NCBI RefSeq assembly: GCF_035207705.1 | Contig: NZ_CP128187.1 | Coordinates: 1,178,001 to 1,242,000 of the forward strand | Length of the DNA stretch: 64,000 nucleotides | Direction: 5' to 3' | From: Maribacter sp. BPC-D8 | GTDB taxonomy: Bacteria; Bacteroidota; Bacteroidia; Flavobacteriales; Flavobacteriaceae | Shown: positions 16,473 through 24,722 of the stretch, in pieces | Position numbering within the stretch: position 1 is the first letter of the stretch | Layout: every line of letters begins with the position of its first letter | Position numbers and translations under genes: made by a program | The notes under the pieces: generated by a model | Databases searched by the model: none | What the model was told of the DNA's origin: nothing | Seen by the model: the letters and a program-made list of their open reading frames with translations, nothing else

Positions 16473-16683
16473 TGTTTCTACATGTTTTTTTTACCAAAAC
16501 AACCACTATAGAGTATTTTGGTTTTTGTATATATTGTTGTTTGATATATATTAATTCATCGTCTTATATGTAATTAAAAAACAATTCGTTTAAATAAGAA
16601 TATAGACCTAGAAGTAACTATTTTTTATAGTAAATATGTTTGCTAAAGTCTATTTAAAGATTTTATTTTGAAACCTATTAAAC

Positions 16684-16701
16684 ACCTCTTTTTAAAGAGG
16701 T
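16684..16701 (-). terminator. Small hairpin after the SnoaL-like gene
   Basis: A perfect 8-bp palindrome ACCTCTTT / AAAGAGGT with a 2-nt centre lies 13 bp past the stop of the 16714-17118 gene. There is only a short T-run on the minus strand, so it may be a weak terminator. The rest of 16473-16713 (241 bp) shows nothing else. Confidence 0.5.
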
Positions 16702-16713
16702 ATTTATTATTTA

Positions 16714-17118
16714 CTACGCATCAACAAATATTGATTTTACGTGTAATGTGTCCATATATTCTTTTATTTTAAGAATCTTTCCATCAGAAAATTGAAATAA
16801 AAAATGATACGGATTATTATAAACTTTATCGTTTGTAAGTACACCGTAAGAAATAAATTCGGCAGCTACCCTATCGCCTTCTGCAGTCCAACCCACTGGT
16901 GTTAATTCTAATCCTGTTGGAATAGCAGATTTTACCATTTTAATTAATTCTCCAATTCCGTTTTTATCCATGGTTCCTGAAACGGGTAAATCCCCTTTAA
17001 TTCCCATAGATTGCCATGTTGCATCTGCATCTAAATAAGTTAAAGCGCTTGTAGCATCACCTGCAGAAAAACGTTCGAAAAAATCAAGTATAGTTTGTTT
17101 ATTTTGTGCTGTATTCAT
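16714..17118 (-). CDS. SnoaL-like/NTF2-fold protein
   Basis: A 134-residue single-domain NTF2-fold protein of the SnoaL-like/limonene-epoxide-hydrolase-like group: TILDFFERFSAGDATSAL at the start, YLDADATWQSMG, AAEFISYG and the closing FSDGKILKIKEYMDT. Members are small isomerases, hydrolases or binding proteins. It follows the crotonase gene by 12 bp, so the two are likely co-transcribed; a shared acyl-CoA or polyketide-like substrate is possible but not shown. Confidence 0.8.
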   Translation of the reverse strand: MNTAQNKQTILDFFERFSAGDATSALTYLDADATWQSMGIKGDLPVSGTMDKNGIGELIKMVKSAIPTGLELTPVGWTAEGDRVAAEFISYGVLTNDKVYNNPYHFLFQFSDGKILKIKEYMDTLHVKSIFVDA

Positions 17119-17130
17119 AATTTCTAGTTT

Positions 17131-17976
17131 TTAGTTTACACCTTGTAATCCCATTAATAAAGTCTCGAAGTTTCTTTGGTTTTCCATGTCATTTTGGAAT
17201 CCCGTATCATCAGCTAACGTAAAACGTTTTATTGCTGGAGATTTACTTGTTGCTTGGTATAACCAATATGCTTCCTCTTTTAAAGCCTCTTCAATTGGTA
17301 AATCTATAGATGCATAAATAGTACGTTTTGCAGCTTCGATAGCATCAGAATTAAATTGTGACATTCTATTTACTAAATCTTCCACAAAACCTCCAATTTT
17401 ATCCGCATCTAATGCTCTATTTATAAGTCCGTAAGCTTCTGCCTGGTCTGCATCAAAATCTTTTGCAGATAAAATCACTTCTAATGCTCTACCTAAACCT
17501 ATTTGACGTGCCATTCTAGACGATCCACCACCACAAGGTAAAATTCCCATACCAACTTCCATCTGCATAAATACTGCCTTACCACGTGCTGCAAAACGCA
17601 TATCTGTTGCTAAAGCAAATTCATGACCACCTCCTCTAGCAAAACCTTCTATTTTACTAACGGTAATTTGTGGTAATTTACTAATGCGTTGTAATACTTT
17701 TTGTAAGTCTAATAACTCAATATCTTCTCTATCTACAGTTGTTGTAGACATATCTTTTAAGAAATTAGTATCTGCATGCGCAATGAAAATTTCTGAATGA
17801 GCAGATTGAAAAACGACTACTTTAATACTTCTGTCCTCTTCTAAAGATGCTGCTAATTCATCCAACTCTTTGATCATTGGAATATCCTGAATATTTACTG
17901 GTGGGTTATCAAAAGTTACCCAAGCTTGTCCTTCTTTTACTGCTACTTTAAATGTTTTGAATCCTGTTGTTTTCAT
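17131..17976 (-). CDS. Enoyl-CoA hydratase/isomerase (crotonase) family protein
   Basis: A 281-residue crotonase-fold protein. The first oxyanion-hole region is SAHSEIFIAHADTNFL (~60-75), less canonical than usual. The second, KIEGFARGGGHEFALATDMRFAA (~112-134), carries the conserved GGG. This is followed by MGILPCGGGSSRMARQIG and LSAKDFDADQAEAYGLINRA, typical of enoyl-CoA hydratase/isomerases. The usual hydratase Glu pair is not obvious, so the reaction is uncertain. It heads a two-gene unit with the SnoaL-like gene; the AraC gene just upstream on the same strand may regulate it. Confidence 0.88.
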   Translation of the reverse strand: MKTTGFKTFKVAVKEGQAWVTFDNPPVNIQDIPMIKELDELAASLEEDRSIKVVVFQSAHSEIFIAHADTNFLKDMSTTTVDREDIELLDLQKVLQRISKLPQITVSKIEGFARGGGHEFALATDMRFAARGKAVFMQMEVGMGILPCGGGSSRMARQIGLGRALEVILSAKDFDADQAEAYGLINRALDADKIGGFVEDLVNRMSQFNSDAIEAAKRTIYASIDLPIEEALKEEAYWLYQATSKSPAIKRFTLADDTGFQNDMENQRNFETLLMGLQGVN

Positions 17977-18100
17977 GGTGTTATGTTTTAAATTATTAGT
18001 GTTGTGTTTTAATTACACTGCAAATTTACAGGAGTAACCAAAGTTTAATTTGGTATAAAACAAAGCACTATTAGTAAAAAACAAGGTTATTAGTAAAAAC

Positions 18101-18964
18101 TTAGGCTAAAGCCGCTTTAAAAGCACCAATAGTAATGCCTTTATAGGCTAAAAAAGTTTTATTTAAATGGCTAGAATCTGTAAAACCCAGTTCGATTGCT
18201 ATTTCTGAGAATTGTAAATCGGTATACTTAAGTCGTGTTTCTACTAACTTCAATTTATAATTGATGATGTACTTTTTTAGGCTAATGTCTGTATGCTTTT
18301 TAAAATACTCACTCATATAATTATCTGCCATATGAAATTCTTCAGCAAGACTTCTAGTGCTTAACAAATCTGAATTATAAATATTAGTATGAATAAAATT
18401 TATGATTTGCTGAATTTTTGAAGACTCCACAACCTTGGCAGTCATATCCGTATTTAAAAACTGAATATTTCTAGCAATCAAATGAAGAATAACGGATAAT
18501 GAATTTTGAATGATGAATAGATCATAGGATTGTTTTTTCAAATTTTCAGTAGAAACCATTTTAATTAAAGACACTAAATGTAGTTTGTCTGATTCTGTTT
18601 CAAACTTCATTTCACGTAGTTGGTGACTTTCGCTGTTTAAAATACCTTCAATTTTACGAAACCAATCGTTAACAGGAAGAATATCGTTTTGCGTATTCGA
18701 ATTCCTGAAAAAACTCTTTAAAAACTTGATAGCAACAGTAGAGGTTGGTGTTTCCGGATTAACAATGTAAATATCATCTGGAACGAACACGAAAACGCTA
18801 TTTGGAATATAATTTACCGTTTTTCCATTAATCTTTATAGTTCCTGTGCCTTCTTCAAAATAAACAATTTCAAAAAAACGAATGGTAGTATACTTACAAA
18901 AGTCAAAAAAGGTTTGCTTTTTATATTCTGCGATAACAATATTCTCGATGATAGTTCTTGGCAT
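18101..18964 (-). CDS. AraC-family regulator
   Basis: A 287-residue regulator with an N-terminal cupin-like part (~20-75: FEIVYFEEGTGTIKING, VFVFVPDDIYIVNPET) and a C-terminal AraC HTH (~188-285): LLSTRSLAEEFHMADNYMSE then FSEIAIELGFTDSSHLNKTF. The plus-strand fragment at 27332-27490 has a similar C-terminus. It lies 125 bp upstream of the crotonase/SnoaL pair on the same strand and downstream of the broken luciferase-like gene; either could have been its target. Confidence 0.9.
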   Translation of the reverse strand: MPRTIIENIVIAEYKKQTFFDFCKYTTIRFFEIVYFEEGTGTIKINGKTVNYIPNSVFVFVPDDIYIVNPETPTSTVAIKFLKSFFRNSNTQNDILPVNDWFRKIEGILNSESHQLREMKFETESDKLHLVSLIKMVSTENLKKQSYDLFIIQNSLSVILHLIARNIQFLNTDMTAKVVESSKIQQIINFIHTNIYNSDLLSTRSLAEEFHMADNYMSEYFKKHTDISLKKYIINYKLKLVETRLKYTDLQFSEIAIELGFTDSSHLNKTFLAYKGITIGAFKAALA

Positions 18965-19000
18965 AATTCGTTTTTTCTAAAGTTAAACATTGTATGAATA

Positions 19001-19027
19001 AAAAAAGCCACCTATAATTAGTGGCTT
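19001..19027 (-). terminator. Hairpin terminator on the minus strand
   Basis: AAGCCAC (19005-19011) pairs with GTGGCTT (19021-19027). On the minus strand the stem is followed by a run of six T. It lies downstream of the decayed luciferase-like gene and upstream of the AraC gene. Confidence 0.65.
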
Positions 19028-19072
19028 CTTCCTTGGGTTCATCAATAACCGGGGGAATTATTAAGAAACCTT

Positions 19073-19428
19073 TCAATTATCTATAGTCGCAGCAGATTTT
19101 GCTACATATACAGGGTGATGCAAAGGCAGGGCAATACTAGAAACACCCAAAGCAATTTCAGATGTTTGTCTCGCTAAATACCCTAAATAGGTAAAAGGAT
19201 CAAAAGTTTGACCAGCATCACCAAAAGAAGGCACATTAAAAGGAACATCGCGCAACCAAACCGCTTTAAAGCCTAATTTCTCAATTAGTTTTACACGCTC
19301 TAAATGCTGTGCATTGTAGGAACAGATCTGGCGGAATAATTTTCAAAAGGCACTACTACCCCAATACTAAGGCCGTTTTGTTTAAAAAATGAATTATACC
19401 CTTTGTTTATATTTTCGAAATCTTTCAT
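19073..19428 (-). pseudogene. Truncated, frameshifted luciferase-like monooxygenase
   Basis: Translation from the ATG at 19428 gives MKDFENINKGYNSFF and GLSIGVVVPFENYSARS, then runs into a stop at ~19302. A shift of frame resumes with QHLERVKLIEKLGFKAVWLR, then FDPFTYLGYLARQTSEIALG and IALPLHHPVYVAKSAATID before a stop at 19073. This is the N-terminal third of an LLM-class flavin-dependent oxidoreductase (bacterial luciferase-like); the remaining two thirds are absent. One frameshift plus a truncation indicates a dead gene. Confidence 0.85.
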
Positions 19429-19574
19429 GGTTTCAAATCTTATAACAAAGGTACAGTCGCTTTGTAGTATTTAATAGGTATATAAAATGGGTAATTAGGT
19501 ATATTTCATGGTTTAGCTTGTAAAGAAAATGCCCAAGTTATATAGGATTGAACGATACTTAGCTATCCACATAA

Positions 19575-20783
19575 TTAAAGTTCTACACTGGTAATTAAAC
19601 GCTCAAATTCATTCTTAAAATTTATAGGACTTGTTTTATGCAAACGAACGCCATTACAATTATTGAATTTTAAAAATGATTGCAATTCTTTATTAAATGC
19701 AACAGCAAATGCTTCTGTTTTCGTTAGACTTGGTTCTAAGGTCAATTGGTGAATATCTAAAATCTTTTCTTTTCTATCAACTTTACTATCCATACGGGCA
19801 ACTAGTTTTCCATCCCATAAAATAGGTAATGTAAAATAGCCATGCTTTCTTTTATGTTGGGGCACATAACATTCTAGAAGATAATCATATTCAAAAATTT
19901 CTTTCGCTCTTTTTCGTTGAATCAAAAGGTTATCGAACGGAGATAAAATTTTCAGTTTCTTTCGTGGTAGTGGTTTATTCAATAATTCAAAAGACTCTGG
20001 TAGTATATAATATTGATTGTCTAGAACGTTTATTAATTCAATTTCTCCGTCAGCGACCATAAGCTTTAAAGTTTTACTAACTAATGGTTTAATGTTTTTA
20101 AGCAGATATGTCATTTCAGATAATTTGCCTATTCCATTAGCTCTCAAGAATTTCTTAATCAAGAACCTACCATATTCATCTTCTGTTGGCGTATTAGTAT
20201 TAACGGTTTCTGGTAAAACACGTTCGGTAAGGTCATAAACCTTGTGAAAATTAATACGTTCAGTAATCATCAACTCACCCTCCATAAACAAATTTTCTAA
20301 TGCTTGCTTGGTTGGAGCCGTTTTCCACTCGCCGTGTTTTACACCCTTTTTGTCAAAATTTTTAGCCATTAACGGGCCTTCAGATTTTATACGGTCTCTT
20401 ACAGATTCCATTAGCTTTTCATCTCGTTTAAACCAATGTTTTTGTTTGCCCGAAGCGATGGCATGTTTGCGTGGTAAACTAAAACGATAATCTATCATGG
20501 GGAGATAAGATGCTGCATGTGCCCAGTATTCAAAAACTTTTTTATCTGATACTAGTGTTTGTAAGTGATTCGAGTTATAGCTTGAATTACGATTGTACAG
20601 TGTATGATGATGTGCACGTTCAATAACTGAAATAGTATCTATTTGAACATAGCCTAAATGTTCTATGGCGGCAAGCGTAGCATTTTTGGTAGAACCGACT
20701 AATTTTTGACCAAGTAGCCTTTGAGATAACAAAACTAATTTTTGAGCCTCACGAAGAGAAATACTTTTTTCATTTGAACTCAT
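19575..20783 (-). CDS. YcaQ/AlkX-like winged-helix DNA glycosylase
   Basis: A 402-residue protein of the HTH_42 (YcaQ/AlkZ) family. Escherichia coli YcaQ (AlkX) unhooks interstrand DNA crosslinks and removes bulky N-alkyl lesions. The catalytic QxD motif is visible as Gln47-Ile-Asp49 in GYVQIDTISVIERAHHH. Also present are FEYWAHAASYLP, the winged-helix region around NGIGKLSEMTYLLK, and LSPFDNLLIQRKRAKEIFEYDYLLECY. A decayed C-terminus of a second copy lies at 9518-9645. With AlkB at 26675, this gives the window two alkylation/crosslink repair enzymes near electrophile-detoxification genes. Confidence 0.9.
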   Translation of the reverse strand: MSSNEKSISLREAQKLVLLSQRLLGQKLVGSTKNATLAAIEHLGYVQIDTISVIERAHHHTLYNRNSSYNSNHLQTLVSDKKVFEYWAHAASYLPMIDYRFSLPRKHAIASGKQKHWFKRDEKLMESVRDRIKSEGPLMAKNFDKKGVKHGEWKTAPTKQALENLFMEGELMITERINFHKVYDLTERVLPETVNTNTPTEDEYGRFLIKKFLRANGIGKLSEMTYLLKNIKPLVSKTLKLMVADGEIELINVLDNQYYILPESFELLNKPLPRKKLKILSPFDNLLIQRKRAKEIFEYDYLLECYVPQHKRKHGYFTLPILWDGKLVARMDSKVDRKEKILDIHQLTLEPSLTKTEAFAVAFNKELQSFLKFNNCNGVRLHKTSPINFKNEFERLITSVEL

Positions 20784-20886
20784 GCATGCTATTTAAATTG
20801 TAAAAACTTATGTAGTTAAATTAACTATTTTAAGAAGGGAATGATAATTAAATAGTCAATTGGATAGAATGATAATACAATTTGTA

Positions 20887-22533
20887 CTAAGTAGTTTTGA
20901 TGAGCTGATGTTCTTGAGCTAAGTATTTATGAATATCACTTATAACAATAGAGCCTTCACCAACAGCAGATGCCACACGTTTTACGGATCCAGAGCGCAC
21001 ATCGCCAACTGCAAATAAACCAGGTAAACTAGTTTCAAAAGTAAATGGTTTACGAACTTGGTATTGCGCTTCATTCTTTAGGGCTTGGTCACAAATGGTG
21101 AGTCCCGTATGTATGAAACCTTTAGCATCTGTGTCAATTATATTATTAAGCCATTCGGTACATGGTTTTGCGCCTACGAATGTAAAAAGGTAACTGATTT
21201 CATTTGTAACCAACTTATCTTTCTGTTTAATATCAACTTTCTCTAAATAAGTATCTCCATCAACTTTTACTACATTACTATTAGTCAAAACTTCGATATT
21301 TTCACAAGCTATAATTCGCTGTACCAAATAGTCGCTCATTTTAGCACCTAAATCTTCGTTTCTAATAATGACATAGACCTTATGTGCATAATTGGCAAGA
21401 AACAAAGCCGCTTGCCCAGCAGAGTTACCACCACCTACAATACCAATTTCACTGTTTTTACACATATTAGCATGCATAGAAGTCGCACTATAATAAATAC
21501 CTGCACCTTCATATTTTTCTATACCATCTAACGGTAATCTTCTATATGCCGCACCTGTTGCAGCAATAACTGTACGTGCCTTTAAAGTTGATGTGTTGCT
21601 TGCATTTACCTCATAAAGACTTGCATTTTTTTGAATACTTTCAACCCTATGCGGTACCGAAATGGTACATCCAAATTTTTGAGCCTGAATATAGCCGTTA
21701 TTGGCTAAATCTCTACCAGAAATACCTGTTGGGAAACCTAGGTAATTTTCAATTTTAGAACTCTTGCCTGCTTGTCCGCCAGGAGAATTACTATCAATAG
21801 TTAAAACTTTTAATCCTTCAGATGAAGCATACACACTGGCTGCCAAACCTGCTGGTCCGGCACCTATGACCAACACATCATAGATTTCATCATCTAACTT
21901 TAACCGAACACCAGAACACTCCCCTATTTCATCAATAGATGGACGAATTGAAATCTCATTCAGACTATTAATCACAACAGGTAAATCTGATTCTTTTAAA
22001 TCAAAAGCTTCTAATATACTTTTGAGTCCTTTTTCTTTATCCGAATCGACAAAAGTATATAGAATGTCATTTTTGTCCATGAAATCGCGAATAGCATACG
22101 TTTCATTAGAATGTTCCGAGCCTATTAACTTGACACCTTGTATACTGTTTTTTAAACTTTCTTCGCGCAATAAAAACGCGTTTAAAAGTAAATCGCTAAT
22201 ATCACTAAACTTTGAAATAGCTTTTTTTAACTGATCTGGCTTTATGCGTATTACTTGAGTGTTTTCTAATGTTTCTCCACATACTCCAATAACTCGGTGC
22301 GAAAGAATACTACTAGATCCCGAAAATTGATGCTTGCCATGAATGGTAACATTCCCCTTGTCTTTCTCTGGATCAATAATTTTAATGCCTCCTTTTAATA
22401 CAACAAAGAAATCATATCTCTTGTCACCATAATCTAGTATCGTAGTAGGTATTTCAAAATTCTCTACAGTACCATAACCTTTTAACTTTTCTACCTGTTG
22501 ATTGGTGAGTTCAGGGAATCTGGCATCTATCAT
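20887..22533 (-). CDS. Cyclic-nucleotide-binding/thioredoxin-reductase-like flavoprotein without CxxC
   Basis: A 548-residue three-part protein. Residues ~5-115 are a cNMP-binding (CAP-type) domain (FFVVLKGGIKII), ~130-205 a glutaredoxin/thioredoxin-like segment without a CxxC, and ~215-548 a thioredoxin-reductase-like FAD/NAD(P)H module: GAGPAG (224-229), SPGGQAG, KIENYLGFPTGISG, GGGNSAG and FAVGDVRSGSVKRVASAVGEG. The redox centre that reads CATC in true TrxR reads SATS (YYSATSMHA), so it cannot be a disulfide reductase of the classical kind. It likely transfers electrons to another acceptor under control of the sensor domain. It begins 12 bp after the UBP zinc-finger gene, suggesting joint function. 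Confidence 0.9.
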   Translation of the reverse strand: MIDARFPELTNQQVEKLKGYGTVENFEIPTTILDYGDKRYDFFVVLKGGIKIIDPEKDKGNVTIHGKHQFSGSSSILSHRVIGVCGETLENTQVIRIKPDQLKKAISKFSDISDLLLNAFLLREESLKNSIQGVKLIGSEHSNETYAIRDFMDKNDILYTFVDSDKEKGLKSILEAFDLKESDLPVVINSLNEISIRPSIDEIGECSGVRLKLDDEIYDVLVIGAGPAGLAASVYASSEGLKVLTIDSNSPGGQAGKSSKIENYLGFPTGISGRDLANNGYIQAQKFGCTISVPHRVESIQKNASLYEVNASNTSTLKARTVIAATGAAYRRLPLDGIEKYEGAGIYYSATSMHANMCKNSEIGIVGGGNSAGQAALFLANYAHKVYVIIRNEDLGAKMSDYLVQRIIACENIEVLTNSNVVKVDGDTYLEKVDIKQKDKLVTNEISYLFTFVGAKPCTEWLNNIIDTDAKGFIHTGLTICDQALKNEAQYQVRKPFTFETSLPGLFAVGDVRSGSVKRVASAVGEGSIVISDIHKYLAQEHQLIKTT

Positions 22534-22545
22534 AATTTGCTTGGA

Positions 22546-22815
22546 TTAGTACGTTACAAAAGATTCATCTTTATAGCACCAAAGCCACCTTTCGTTATAT
22601 TCAGCTGAGCTTATAACCGGATGGTCAGTTTTATGAAAATGAGCTGTTGCATGTTTGTTTTTAGAATCATCACAACAAAGTGTAACTCCGCATTCTTGAC
22701 AAGTGCGCAAATGTACCCATGAATCTCCTAATTTGACACATTCTTCGCAGACATGTTCTTTAGCCGTTTTCAATTCGGAAATAGAGGCTATATGACTGCA
22801 TACTTCTTCGCTCAT
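22546..22815 (-). CDS. UBP-type zinc-finger protein
   Basis: An 89-residue protein consisting of one UBP-type (ZnF-UBP) zinc finger. The ligand set is complete in outline: CSH at the start, CEEC (~23-26), CQEC (~39-42), CCDD, then HATAHFHKTDHP. In eukaryotes this domain binds ubiquitin C-termini; bacterial stand-alone versions commonly neighbour CNMP/TrxR-type flavoproteins, as here with a 12-bp gap, but their role is unknown. The Dps gene follows on the same strand 48 bp upstream in sequence, suggesting an oxidative-stress unit. Confidence 0.88.
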   Translation of the reverse strand: MSEEVCSHIASISELKTAKEHVCEECVKLGDSWVHLRTCQECGVTLCCDDSKNKHATAHFHKTDHPVISSAEYNERWLWCYKDESFVTY

Positions 22816-22863
22816 AATTTTCGGTTGTTATAAAGATGAATAAGAAAAAATACCATGTGTAAT

Positions 22864-23337
22864 CTAGCTTACGCTAGCACGTAACATCCAAGCCATTTCT
22901 TCATGTTCTTGTAATAAACCAGTAAGAAAATCTGCGGTACCCACATCATTTAAATCTTCTTCAATGGTAGGTATAATTTTTCTAATTTCTACTATAATTG
23001 TATCGTGGTCTTCTAATAAGACTTTCATATAGTTTAGGCTAGAATTGTCGCCTTCTATCTCTTCAGATAAATGAGTTAACTGTAAAAATTGCTTTAGTGT
23101 AGCAGGTGCATAATGACCTATTTTACGAATACGTTCTGCAACACCATCTACGAATTCTTTAATAGCATTATAATGGTCTTCAAAAAACACATGTTTTGTA
23201 TGGAAATCGATGCCTTCCAAATTCCAATGTGCTCTTAGCGTTTTTGTGTAGATTAAAAATTCGTCTGCTAATATTTTAGATAAATGCTCAGCTACTTTTG
23301 CTCTGTTTTCTTCTGTAATTCCTATGTTTGTTTTCAT
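22864..23337 (-). CDS. dps: Dps-family ferritin-like DNA-protection protein
   Basis: A 157-residue Dps/miniferritin. Ferroxidase residues are visible across the dimer interface: the helix-1 motif LRAHWNLEG and helix-2 HTKHVFFEDHYNAIKEFVDGVAERI. The C-terminal helix is LTGLLQEHEEMAWMLRAS. Dps dodecamers oxidise Fe(II) with hydrogen peroxide and can coat DNA. It leads into the UBP zinc-finger/flavoprotein pair (48-bp gap) and may share a transcript with them. Confidence 0.95.
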   Translation of the reverse strand: MKTNIGITEENRAKVAEHLSKILADEFLIYTKTLRAHWNLEGIDFHTKHVFFEDHYNAIKEFVDGVAERIRKIGHYAPATLKQFLQLTHLSEEIEGDNSSLNYMKVLLEDHDTIIVEIRKIIPTIEEDLNDVGTADFLTGLLQEHEEMAWMLRASVS

Positions 23338-23404
23338 TTTTAGTTGTTTTATGTTCTGTTTAAAATGTTATTTTATCGTTGTATAAATTTAGTAAAAGAG
23401 GAAT

Positions 23405-23438
23405 AAAAAAGCGACTAACTTCAATATAGTTAATCGCT
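23405..23438 (-). terminator. Hairpin terminator after the cupin gene
   Basis: AGCGACTAACT (23410-23420) pairs with AGTTAATCGCT (23428-23438) at 10 of 11 positions, followed on the minus strand by a run of T. It separates the cupin gene from dps. Confidence 0.75.
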
Positions 23439-23535
23439 CATATACTATTTATCTTAACGCTATTGAGAAAATAAACGGCTTGAATACTTCGCTCTTTTTC
23501 AAACTAAAGTAACAACTATGCTTTTTTAATTTTGA

Positions 23536-24006
23536 TTAATTTTTAGTCTTCTTCAAGTAATCTGGCAACTCTTTAGACAACCAATCTTCACGTACGGGAA
23601 CGTGTACATCTAAATCTACGGTTTCTTCTAAAGCCCAAAACTCATGTGGGACATTCTCAGGAAAAACAATTACTTCACCTCCTGAAACAATTACAAATTC
23701 CTCTTTACCGTCTATAACGGTTTTGATTTTTACCTTACCGGACATAATATAGGTAATCTGCTCGTTGGGGTGTTTGTGCCAAGGAATATGTGCATCTTTC
23801 TCCAAATTGAAAATGGTCATTTGACCTTTCTGTCCGTGAAACCACTTACGTTTAATTCCTTCGCCAATAGTTTCTGATTCCATCTCATCAAAATTGAAAT
23901 GTTGCACTTTTGATGTTGCTACAGAATCTATGGTGTTTACTTGTGCATTTGCTGTACTAAAGGCAAATAATGTTGTTACTGCTATTGCTGCTAGTGTGTT
24001 TTTCAT
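23536..24006 (-). CDS. Exported cupin-domain protein
   Basis: A 156-residue protein with a signal peptide (MKNTLAAIAVTTLFAFSTANA). It has one conserved cupin domain: IPWHKHPNEQITYIMSGK supplies the first His-x-His and Glu of motif 1, and VIVFPENVPHEFWA gives the motif 2 His. Periplasmic single cupins bind metals and may sense, isomerise or oxidise small molecules; no substrate can be named. The promoter region merges with the palindrome array at 24026-24696. Confidence 0.87.
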   Translation of the reverse strand: MKNTLAAIAVTTLFAFSTANAQVNTIDSVATSKVQHFNFDEMESETIGEGIKRKWFHGQKGQMTIFNLEKDAHIPWHKHPNEQITYIMSGKVKIKTVIDGKEEFVIVSGGEVIVFPENVPHEFWALEETVDLDVHVPVREDWLSKELPDYLKKTKN

Positions 24007-24025
24007 TTTTATATTTTATTAAATA

Positions 24026-24696
24026 TGTCAGTTCGAAAGAAATTTTTTATAAAGTTATTAGTATCGAAAAGCAAGCGTGTTCCCAAATTCTCGATACATT
24101 TTTATTTCCATAAAAACACTCGAAGTGACATTCTTATATATTGAATAATAATTAGTTTGTCAGTTCAAGTGAAACAAATTTTACAGTTGTTAGTATTGAA
24201 AAGCAACCGTGTACCTAAGTTCTCGATACATTTTTATTTCCATTTTATTTCAACAAAAACACTCGAAGTGACATTCTTATAAATTGATTAATAGTTAATT
24301 TGTCAGTTCAAGTGAAACAAATTTTACAGTTGTTAGTATTGAAAAGCAACCGTGTACCTAAGTTCTCGATACATTTTTATTTCCATTTTATTTCAACAAA
24401 AACACTCGAAGTGACATTCTTATAAATTGATTAATAGTTAATTTGTCAGTTCTAGAGAAACTAATTCTACAGTTGTTAGTATTGAAAAGCAACCGTGTAC
24501 CTAAGTTCTCGATACATTTTTATTTTCATTTTATTTCAATAAAAACACTCGAAGTGACATTCTTATATATTGATTAATAGTTAGTTTGTCAGTTCGAGTG
24601 AAAATCTATTTTCAGAATTTTGTATCGAGAACCAATCTTATCTGTTAGGCTTCTCGATACAAATTTTTCATGCCTCAAAATTCACTCGAAGTGACA
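24026..24696. repeat. Five-copy array of nested-palindrome repeats (~143-bp period)
   Basis: Units start at 24026, 24158, 24301, 24444 and 24587 (each TGTCAGTTC...); the last three intervals are exactly 143 bp. Each unit ends CACTCGAAGTGACA. The best-formed copy (24587-24696) has an outer stem TGTCAGTTCGAGTGAA / TTCACTCGAAGTGACA (15 of 16 paired) enclosing a perfect inner stem GTATCGAGAA / TTCTCGATAC. Units 2-4 are nearly identical. This fills the 716-bp gap between the cupin and MDR genes, which contains no gene. It looks like an amplified REP/BIME-type element related to the one at 15362; no transposase is nearby. Confidence 0.9.
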
Positions 24697-24722
24697 TACC
24701 GTTATTATTTGACTTATTGAGT

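Noticed and set aside
20887..22533. Thioredoxin reductase
   Set aside because: The redox-active CxxC is replaced by SATS, so the classical activity is excluded even though the fold is kept.
24026..24696. CRISPR array
   Set aside because: The repeats are ~143 bp with nested palindromes and near-identical internal sequence instead of short repeats with unique spacers, and no cas genes are present.
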